Assembly (NCBI RefSeq): GCF_040822085.1
Contig: NZ_CP162006.1
Coordinates: 3,906,001 to 3,970,000, forward strand
Reading direction: 5' to 3'
DNA length: 64,000 bases
Source: Rhodoferax sp. WC2427
GTDB taxonomy: Bacteria > Pseudomonadota > Gammaproteobacteria > Burkholderiales > Burkholderiaceae_C
The notes under the pieces are model-generated. The model did not search any database and had not been told where the DNA came from. It saw only the letters and a list, made by a program, of their open reading frames with translations. The stretch's first letter is position 1; every line of letters begins with the position of its first letter. The translations under genes and the position numbers were made by a program. Shown one piece after another: positions 57,973 to 64,000 of the stretch.

Positions 57973-58773
57973 TTATTGCTTGACGGCGTTCTTGGCATTG
58001 CGGCCAAAGACCTGGATCAGGCCCATCGAGGCCCAGGTGATCATGAAAGCCATGATGGCCAAGGCCGACGGCTCGTACGCCTTGTTGGCACCCACCAGTT
58101 GCAGGTAGGGGCCAAACGCCGGTCGGCTGAGCAGGCTGGCCATGGTGAACTCGCCAATCACCACCGCAAAGGTCAGGAAGGCGCCCGACAAAATGGCCGA
58201 GCGCAGGTTGGGAAAGATCACCTTGAACAAAATGGTGAAGGTGCCCGCCCCCAGCACTTCCGCGGCCTCGGTCAGGGTGCGCACGTCGATGGTGCGCAGG
58301 CCGGTATCGATGGAGCGGTACATGTAGGGCAGCGACAGGGTCACGTAGCTGCACACCAGCAGGAAGTCGGTGGCGCGTTCGTTGCCGGTCAGCGGAATCC
58401 ACGAGTTGCTGCCAAAGATGCGCAGGTAGCCAAACACGATGACGATGGCCGGAATCACCAGCGGCAGCAAGGTGATGAACTCCACCAGCGGGCGCAGCTT
58501 GGGCAGGCGCAATTGCACCCAGTACGCCGTGGGCACCACCAGCAGCACGCCCACCACGATGGTGATGACGGCCATCATGATCGAGTAGCCAAACGTGGCC
58601 TGGAACAGCGGGTCGGTAAACACCACCCGGTAGGCCTCGAAGCTGTATTCGCCGCGCAGCATGCGCATGCTGAACTCAAAGGTGGCGATGAGCGGAATCA
58701 GGAAGTAGCTGGCCCCCACGCCAATGGCGATCCAGGCGCCCAAACGCGACGGGGATGAAGAGGTTGAGCTCAT
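57973..58773 (-). CDS. ABC transporter permease (second)
   Basis: 266 residues from the ATG at 58773, after AAGGGG and overlapping the stop of the first permease by ATGA. Six membrane helices. The coupling loop is EAAEVLGAGTFTILFKVIFP (about 170-190). It is of the PotC/PhnV type. It forms a heterodimer channel with the product of the gene before it. Confidence 0.87.
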   Translation of the reverse strand: MSSTSSSPSRLGAWIAIGVGASYFLIPLIATFEFSMRMLRGEYSFEAYRVVFTDPLFQATFGYSIMMAVITIVVGVLLVVPTAYWVQLRLPKLRPLVEFITLLPLVIPAIVIVFGYLRIFGSNSWIPLTGNERATDFLLVCSYVTLSLPYMYRSIDTGLRTIDVRTLTEAAEVLGAGTFTILFKVIFPNLRSAILSGAFLTFAVVIGEFTMASLLSRPAFGPYLQLVGANKAYEPSALAIMAFMITWASMGLIQVFGRNAKNAVKQ

Positions 58774-59669
58774 ATGCGCCCCTTTTCTGATTTGCTGCGC
58801 AGCCAGATGTAGCCTGCGTTGGAAACACCGGTGATCACCACCATGCCCAGGGCCAGCGCATAGCCCAGGTTGGGGTTGTGCAGCACGTCGCCACGGATCT
58901 GCGCGTACAGCAGGATGGGCACGATATTGAGCGAGCTGCCGGTGAGCGCGTAGGCCGTGGCCACCGCACCAAAGGCATTGGCAAACAGCAGCAGCACGGC
59001 ACCCATGATGCTGGGCCACAGCACCGGCAGTGCGATATAGCGCCAGTAGTGGTAGGCCGAGCCGCCCAGGCAGTCGCAGGCCTCGCGCCATTCGCGCTTC
59101 AGGCCTTCCAGCGCGGGCGAGACGATCAACACCATCAGTGGAATCTGAAAATACAGGTAGGTCAGCGTCAGCCCGGTGAAGCTGAGAATGCTGAAGCCGG
59201 TGGAGTACAGGTCAAAACCCAGGTACTTGCGCATCAGCGCCGTGACCAGGCCCACCCGGCCCAGCGTGGCCAGGAAGGCAAAGGCCAGAGGCACGCCCGC
59301 AAAATTGGAGGCCACGCCCGAGAAAGTCATCAAAGTGGGCTTGATCCAGCCTGGCAGCTTGCCCTGCACCGCCGCCCAGGCCAATAAGAACCCAATAATG
59401 CCGCCGCCCAGGGCCGATGCAGCACTGATGCGAAAGCTGATCCAGTAGGCCTGGATGACGCTGTCGGTCCACAAACCAAAAATATTGGCCAGGGTGAAAT
59501 GCCCGGCTTCGTCCTGGAACGCCCCGACCATCAGGTAGGCCGTGGGCAAAATCAAGAACAGCGCAGCAAACAGCAGGAATGGCAGCACGCCAAGCCAGTG
59601 CCACGGTGGACTGGGCTGGGCGGACTTCGCCGGAACCAAGCCCCCGCCGGAATTCAAAGTAGGTGCCAC
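58770..59669 (-). CDS. ABC transporter permease (first)
   Basis: 299 residues. A short cytoplasmic head rich in Pro and Ser, then about six helices starting LPFLLFAALFLILPTAYLMV. The coupling loop is REACDCLGGSAYHYWRYIAL (about 195-215). PotB/PhnU type. A stem-loop separates it from the binding-protein gene. Confidence 0.87.
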   Translation of the reverse strand: MAPTLNSGGGLVPAKSAQPSPPWHWLGVLPFLLFAALFLILPTAYLMVGAFQDEAGHFTLANIFGLWTDSVIQAYWISFRISAASALGGGIIGFLLAWAAVQGKLPGWIKPTLMTFSGVASNFAGVPLAFAFLATLGRVGLVTALMRKYLGFDLYSTGFSILSFTGLTLTYLYFQIPLMVLIVSPALEGLKREWREACDCLGGSAYHYWRYIALPVLWPSIMGAVLLLFANAFGAVATAYALTGSSLNIVPILLYAQIRGDVLHNPNLGYALALGMVVITGVSNAGYIWLRSKSEKGRI

Positions 59670-59701
59670 GTGGTGCTACGCCTTTGTGCAAACTATCCCT
59701 A

Positions 59702-59737
59702 AAACAATACTGGCATGGCCCGTGAGAACCATGCCAG
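59702..59737 (-). terminator. Intra-operon stem-loop between binding protein and permease genes
   Basis: Perfect 9-bp stem CTGGCATGG (59710-59718) / CCATGCCAG (59729-59737) with a 10-base loop. On the minus-strand message it is followed by TATTGTTTT. It looks like an attenuating terminator or 3' stabiliser that would keep the binding-protein message more abundant than that of the permeases. Confidence 0.65.
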
Positions 59738-59762
59738 CGAGGTCACTAACCTAACGCGGTGC

Positions 59763-60869
59763 TTACTTGGCTACGTCAGCGCCCACCACACCCCACTGCT
59801 TGGTGATGATGTCTTTGGAAGCGTTTTGGTCTTCCAGGGTGGGGAACACGGCCTTGGCATAACCGGCTGCGGGGGGCAGCTTGTCGAGCATGGCCTTGGG
59901 CAGCTTGTTCTTGGCCACCAGGTCGGTGAAGCGGATGGGGTGGCAGTAACCATCCAGCCAGCCAATCTGGCCTTCGTCCGAGTACAGGAATTCCATCCAC
60001 AGCTTGGCCGCGTTCGGGTGCGGTGCGTAGGCGCTGATGCCTTGCACGTACACGCCTGCGACCACACCGGTCTTGGGCACTACCACGGCGACCTTGGGGT
60101 TGCCCTTGAGTGCGTCACGGTCGGCCAGGGCGTTGTAATCCCAGCGGATCACGATGGGCGTGGTGCCCTGGGCCAGCGACGCGGCCTTGCCGGTCACCGG
60201 CACAAAATTACCGGCCTTGTTCATGTCGGCAAAGAACTTCAAACCGGCCGCGCTGGCAGTAGCTGCATCTTTGCCGCCCATGGCCACGCCTGCGGCGTAG
60301 ACACCCTGGATCGCCTGGTTGGCCGAGCGGGGGTCACCCGCCAGGGCCACGGAATTCTTGTAGTCGGACTTGAGCAGGTCGCTCCAGTCGGCAGGCACCT
60401 TGCTGATCAGGTCGGTGTTGACTTCGAAGGCCAGCACGCCGTAGTAGTCGCCGTACCAGTAGCCTTGCGCGTCCTTGGTCGAATCAGGAATGGTGGCCCA
60501 GTTGGCCACCTTGTAGGGTTGCAGCAAACCTGCAGCTTTGGCCTGGGGGCCGAAGGACAGGCCCACGTCGATCACGTCCGGCGCTTGCGGGCCTTTGTTG
60601 TCTTTATTGGCCTTGATGGCTTCTAGCTCATCACCAGAGCCCGCGTCGGGGTTCAGTTCGTTGACCTTGATGCCGTACTTGGCCTTGAAGGCATCGATCA
60701 ATTTGCCGTAGCCACACCAAGAGCGGGCCAGGGCAATGACAGTCAGCTCGCCCTCGGCCTTGGCGGCTGCCACCAGTTGGGCCGACTGGGCCGAAGCACT
60801 TTGCACACCACCCAGGGCCGCGGAGACCGCAGCGGTGACGGCTAGAACTTTGAACATTTGACGAGGCAT
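59763..60869 (-). CDS. ABC transporter periplasmic substrate-binding protein
   Basis: 368 residues; AAGGAAG lies four bases before the ATG. Signal peptide about 1-27 (ending SASAQ). It belongs to the Fbp/AfuA- and 2-aminoethylphosphonate-type binding proteins (class D type II fold): ELTVIALARSWCGYGKLIDAF, APDVIDVGLSFGP, GVLAFEVNTDLISKVPADW, AYAPHPNAAKLWMEFLYSDE. The tyrosine pair of iron binders is not evident. The cargo could be an organophosphate given the linked HAD phosphatase. Confidence 0.85.
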   Translation of the reverse strand: MPRQMFKVLAVTAAVSAALGGVQSASAQSAQLVAAAKAEGELTVIALARSWCGYGKLIDAFKAKYGIKVNELNPDAGSGDELEAIKANKDNKGPQAPDVIDVGLSFGPQAKAAGLLQPYKVANWATIPDSTKDAQGYWYGDYYGVLAFEVNTDLISKVPADWSDLLKSDYKNSVALAGDPRSANQAIQGVYAAGVAMGGKDAATASAAGLKFFADMNKAGNFVPVTGKAASLAQGTTPIVIRWDYNALADRDALKGNPKVAVVVPKTGVVAGVYVQGISAYAPHPNAAKLWMEFLYSDEGQIGWLDGYCHPIRFTDLVAKNKLPKAMLDKLPPAAGYAKAVFPTLEDQNASKDIITKQWGVVGADVAK

Positions 60870-61197
60870 ATCACTTCCTTTTTTGAAATTTCAGTAATCT
60901 GATAAAGACACATGTGACCGATGAAAGATCAGGGCTGTGCCAACGGCTGCACAAGCGCATACATTGGTACATACCCAGCCTGGACTGGCTGCGTGAAGGC
61001 ACAAAAAATGCCTGAAACTCCCCGATTGCATACTACTGCCAGCCCTTTGCTAGCGCAATCGTAGTGGCGATATATGACTACTTTGCGACTATTCCATGAC
61101 ACTAGCAATTTGCAAGCCAATGCCACCGCAGGCTGTACCTGCCTGGAGCGCTACAGTAAACTGAGCATCCCTTGTCCTGTGCTGGTACCTGCCCTCG
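60870..61197. other. Intergenic region between divergent ABC and lipid operons
   Basis: These 328 bases carry no gene that I can support. They must hold promoters in both directions. The only structure seen is a 7-bp inverted repeat CGATTGC (61023-61029) / GCAATCG (61055-61061). No convincing -35/-10 pair was found. Confidence 0.5.
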
Positions 61198-61989
61198 ATG
61201 CGAGACACACTTCTTTCTCTTAGTGGGCCCCAGATCATGCTGTGGGGCTGCATTTTTTTCGCCACGCTGTACCTGGCCACCGGTGCTATCAACCTGGGCA
61301 TCGTCCGCGTGCTCATGCCGCTATGGGGAAAAGGTAGCCCATTGGACCCCCGCCCGCTGGGCCCGGGCCAAACCGCCCGTGAGCTCCGGCAATCGGCCCT
61401 GGCCATCTTGCTGTTTGGCGTGGGCAGCGTGGTGCCCTGGGGCTTTTTGCAGCTGGGCTGGGCCCGCCTGGCCACCGATGCCAGCGGCTGGCAGATTGCA
61501 TTGGAAATTGGCGTTTTGGTGGTGTGGAACGAGGTGCACTTCTACACCAACCACTGGCTGCTGCACCGGCCCTGGTTGCGCCAATTTCACCTGGTACACC
61601 ACCGCTCGGTGGTCGTCACGCCCTGGTCCAGTTACTGCTTCCACCCGGTGGAGGCCATGATGTTGGGCAATGTGATCCTGTTGCCGATGCTGGTGCATGA
61701 CTTCAATGTGTGGTCGCTGCTGTCGGTGCCGGTGTTCAGCATCGTGTTCAACAACATCGGCCACTCTAATTACGACTTCTTGCCCGATGCCGACCGCGAC
61801 CGCTGGTGGCTCAATGGGGCCCGCCGCCACCACCTGCACCACGCCTGCTACCAGGGCAATTTTGGCTTCATGTTTCCGTTCATGGACCGGCTGTGCGGCA
61901 CCGCCTTGCCGCCGGATGCAGCCAATACCCACATAGATCGTCATATGGCCCGCCACCAAGCCAAACCGCATGCTGCGCCACCCGCGTGA
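61198..61989 (+). CDS. Di-iron fatty acid hydroxylase/sterol desaturase family protein
   Basis: 263 residues with about four membrane helices. The histidine boxes are complete: HFYTNHWLLH (about 113-122), FHLVHHRS (about 130-137), and RRHHLHHACYQGNFG near 210-224. This is the C-4 methylsterol-oxidase/carotene-hydroxylase/fatty-acid-hydroxylase fold. The desaturase gene overlaps its end by 20 bases. It probably hydroxylates or desaturates an acyl chain or lipid handled by the operon; the substrate is unknown. Confidence 0.85.
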   Translation: MRDTLLSLSGPQIMLWGCIFFATLYLATGAINLGIVRVLMPLWGKGSPLDPRPLGPGQTARELRQSALAILLFGVGSVVPWGFLQLGWARLATDASGWQIALEIGVLVVWNEVHFYTNHWLLHRPWLRQFHLVHHRSVVVTPWSSYCFHPVEAMMLGNVILLPMLVHDFNVWSLLSVPVFSIVFNNIGHSNYDFLPDADRDRWWLNGARRHHLHHACYQGNFGFMFPFMDRLCGTALPPDAANTHIDRHMARHQAKPHAAPPA

Positions 61990-62827
61990 CTGGCAGTCGC
62001 TGCTGTACCTGCTGGCCCTGCCCGCGCTGGTGGTGTGGCAGTGGCGCTATGGCATGCACTGGTGGCTCTATCTGCCGATGCTGTTTTTGACCCTGGGCAT
62101 CAGCGTAGTGCACCACAACCACATGCACCTGAAGATGTGGCGCAGCCGGGGCTTGAACCGCGCCACCGATCTGTGGTTGACCCTGCTGCAAGGCCACCCC
62201 GGCTTTGTGTTCCACGCCACCCACAACGCCAACCACCACCGCTACCACCACGGCCCGCAGGATGCCGCGCGCACCTACCGGTTTGGCGGCGACCACAACC
62301 ACCTGGCGGGCTATCTGCTGCATCCCCTGCAGGCCACCTGGGCGCTGTACCCGCTGTTTGGGCGTTGGCTAGGCCGCCTGCGGCGGCGCGCGCCGGGGGC
62401 GTTTGCATACTGCGTGCTGCAGTACCTGCTGGTGGCTGGCTTGTGGCTGGGGCTGGCGCTGCTGGACTGGCAGAAGTGGCTGACGCTGGTGCTGCTGCCG
62501 CAACTGCACGGCCTGCACTGGCTGCTGGCCACCAACTACCTGCAGCACGCCCATGCCGATGGCCGTTCCAAGACCGATTTCGCCCGCAATTTCGAGGGCG
62601 CGCTGAACCCGCTGCTGTTCAATATCGGCCTGCATACCGCCCACCACCACCATGGCCGCGCACACTGGTCGTCCCTTCCGACCTTGCACGCCCATTACCG
62701 CCAGCGGGTCCACCCGCGCCTGAACTGTGGCGGACTGCTGCCCTACATGTTCAGCACCTTTGTACTCGGCCTGCTGCTGCGGCGCTTGCGCAGCCGGCCG
62801 CTCATGCCATCCCACAAGATCACCTGA
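61970..62827 (+). CDS. Membrane fatty acid desaturase
   Basis: 285 residues with about four membrane helices. Three histidine boxes: VVHHNHMH (about 46-53), THNANHHRYHH (about 83-93) and GLHTAHHHHGRAH (about 222-234), the acyl-lipid/acyl-CoA desaturase pattern. It overlaps the hydroxylase gene upstream and, as TGATG, the KAS III-like gene downstream. Such tight packing suggests joint action on one acyl chain. Confidence 0.87.
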   Translation: MLRHPRDWQSLLYLLALPALVVWQWRYGMHWWLYLPMLFLTLGISVVHHNHMHLKMWRSRGLNRATDLWLTLLQGHPGFVFHATHNANHHRYHHGPQDAARTYRFGGDHNHLAGYLLHPLQATWALYPLFGRWLGRLRRRAPGAFAYCVLQYLLVAGLWLGLALLDWQKWLTLVLLPQLHGLHWLLATNYLQHAHADGRSKTDFARNFEGALNPLLFNIGLHTAHHHHGRAHWSSLPTLHAHYRQRVHPRLNCGGLLPYMFSTFVLGLLLRRLRSRPLMPSHKIT

Positions 62828-64000
62828 TGCCTACCCGTTTTAACCACGTCTACATCGAATCCGCAGGCTCCTTTCTGCCCGGCGCCCCCATCGCCAATGC
62901 CGAGATGGATGCCTACATTGCCCCGCTGAACCGTATTTCCAGCCGCATCAAGGCCCGCATCCTGGCCGAGAATGGCATCCAGTCGCGCCACTACGCGATA
63001 GACACCGAAGGCCGCACGACCATATCCCACGCCCAGATGGCCGCCGCCGCCGTGCGCGACTGCCTGGGCCAGGCCGGGGCAAACATCGCCGACGTGTCAC
63101 TGCTCAGCATGGGTTCGTCGGGCGGCGACGCACTGATGCCCGGCTTTGCCAACATGGTGCAGGGCGAAATGGGTGCGCCGCCCATGGGCACGCTGTCCAG
63201 CCAGGGCGTGTGTGCGGCGGGGGTCACCGCCATCCTGCATGCCGCACAGGGCATCGAACTGGGCGCGCACCAGAAGGCGCTGGCGGTGGCGGCCGAGATG
63301 CCTTCGCGCATGTTCAAGCGCAGCCGCTTTGGCCCGCGTGGCTACCAGAGCGACTTTGACGCGCATTTTTTGCGCTGGATGCTGTCCGACGGCGCGGGCG
63401 CACTGCTGCTGGTGGACGGACGAAAAAGCACGCAGGGCCTGCACACGCCCACGGGCCGCGCCAAGGTGCGCCTCAAACTCAACTGGGTGCACCAGCAAAG
63501 CTTTGCGGGCGACTACCCGGTGTGCATGCAGCTGGGCCTGAGCGAAGACCGCAGCACCTCCTTCCTCGACTACCCCAGCGCCAGCGAAGCCGAGGCCGCC
63601 GGGGCCTTGTCGCTGCGCCAGGACATCCGCCTGCTGCCGCACTTGTTCGACGTGTGCATCCACGAGTATTTGAAGCTGGTGGACCAAGGCTGGGTGCAGT
63701 CCAGCGAGATCGACCACTTTCTGTGCCACTACTCGTCCGAAAAATTCATGCCGGTGGTGGCCGACCTGCTGGCCAAGGCCGGGCTGACGATCCCGCCCGA
63801 GCGCTGGTACAACAACCTGCGCACCCGGGGCAACACCGGGGCGGCATCCATCTTCATCATGCTGGCCGAGTTCATCGCCACCCGCACCTTGAAGCCGGGC
63901 GAAAAGATCCTCTGCTTCATCCCCAAATCGGGCCGCATCAGCGCCGCCTACATGCTGCTGGAAGTGGAAGCGGCCGATGCGCCTGCCAGCCCTGCAAAAC
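62827..64000 (+). CDS. KAS III-like beta-ketoacyl synthase (cut by window end)
   Basis: 391 codons are present and the frame is open at base 64000. It is a thiolase-fold KAS III-type enzyme: nucleophile Cys in SSQGVCAAGVTAILHA (about 128), His in DHFLCHYSSEKF (about 302) and Asn in RGNTGAASIFIML (about 337), giving a complete Cys-His-Asn triad. The large insert between 165 and 270 and the absence of close FabH signatures argue against housekeeping FabH; DarB/StlD- or OleA-like specialised-lipid synthases are nearer in plan. It overlaps the desaturase stop by one base. Confidence 0.82.
   Translation, partial: MPTRFNHVYIESAGSFLPGAPIANAEMDAYIAPLNRISSRIKARILAENGIQSRHYAIDTEGRTTISHAQMAAAAVRDCLGQAGANIADVSLLSMGSSGGDALMPGFANMVQGEMGAPPMGTLSSQGVCAAGVTAILHAAQGIELGAHQKALAVAAEMPSRMFKRSRFGPRGYQSDFDAHFLRWMLSDGAGALLLVDGRKSTQGLHTPTGRAKVRLKLNWVHQQSFAGDYPVCMQLGLSEDRSTSFLDYPSASEAEAAGALSLRQDIRLLPHLFDVCIHEYLKLVDQGWVQSSEIDHFLCHYSSEKFMPVVADLLAKAGLTIPPERWYNNLRTRGNTGAASIFIMLAEFIATRTLKPGEKILCFIPKSGRISAAYMLLEVEAADAPASPAK

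Noticed and set aside
56882..58402. Long N-terminal extension of the ABC ATPase
   Set aside because: The added 151 residues overlap the second permease gene, have no homologous character and precede the standard ATPase N-terminus at 57949.

Overview
The window is ordinary chromosomal DNA of a high-GC betaproteobacterium, most likely family Comamonadaceae (Rhodoferax/Acidovorax/Polaromonas-like). The evidence is the dense protein coding, the gene orders (dusB-fis-purH, rubredoxin-pilGHIJ-chpA opposite thiD-hemL, ubiH-type hydroxylase-dsbC), and nine copies of a short intergenic repeat that I associate with this family. I see no phage, plasmid, transposase, CRISPR or rRNA; there is one tRNA (Met, CAU).

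Left third (1-24.7 kb): choline and glycine betaine catabolism. A probable operon (dgcA, dgcB, two ETF subunits, gbcA, gbcB) converts glycine betaine to dimethylglycine and then sarcosine. It ends at a clear terminator. A sigma-54-like promoter precedes the choline transporter genes choV-choW and the AraC-type regulator gbdR. A leftward pair follows: a periplasmic c-heme (DUF3365-like)/HAMP sensor and a Ser/Thr kinase fused to a class III cyclase domain. treZ diverges from it. Then come choX (the binding protein missing from choVW), purU, betB, betA, sdaA and a photolyase gene. Together the genes can import choline, oxidise it to betaine, demethylate betaine, handle the released C1 units (purU) and turn serine into pyruvate (sdaA). 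Sarcosine oxidase and glyA are not in the window.

Middle (24.8-44 kb): a leftward Pil-Chp chemosensory operon for twitching motility (pilG, pilH, pilI, pilJ, chpA) with rubredoxin just upstream. Opposite it lie a ThiD-like kinase gene and hemL, then a glycine-zipper protein gene and a tetR-MFS pair with an operator-like promoter. Next is a leftward group: dusB, fis, purH, a small cytochrome c and an ABM-fold monooxygenase. A 163-bp near-palindrome sits between fis and purH. An RlpA-like gene follows.

Right third (44-64 kb): isocitrate lyase (aceA) with dyad-rich upstream DNA, a YqaA/DedA-like membrane protein, a pseudouridine synthase, ychF, a MOSC protein, a ubiquinone-type hydroxylase with dsbC, DUF3429, an M61 peptidase, an enoyl-CoA hydratase, tRNA-Met and a Bcr/CflA exporter. 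A five-gene ABC importer plus HAD phosphatase operon follows. The window closes with a lipid-type operon (di-iron hydroxylase, desaturase, KAS III-like synthase) cut by the right edge.

Start codons were moved from the longest open frame wherever overlap, ribosome binding site or family N-terminus argued for it; each case is stated in its entry.
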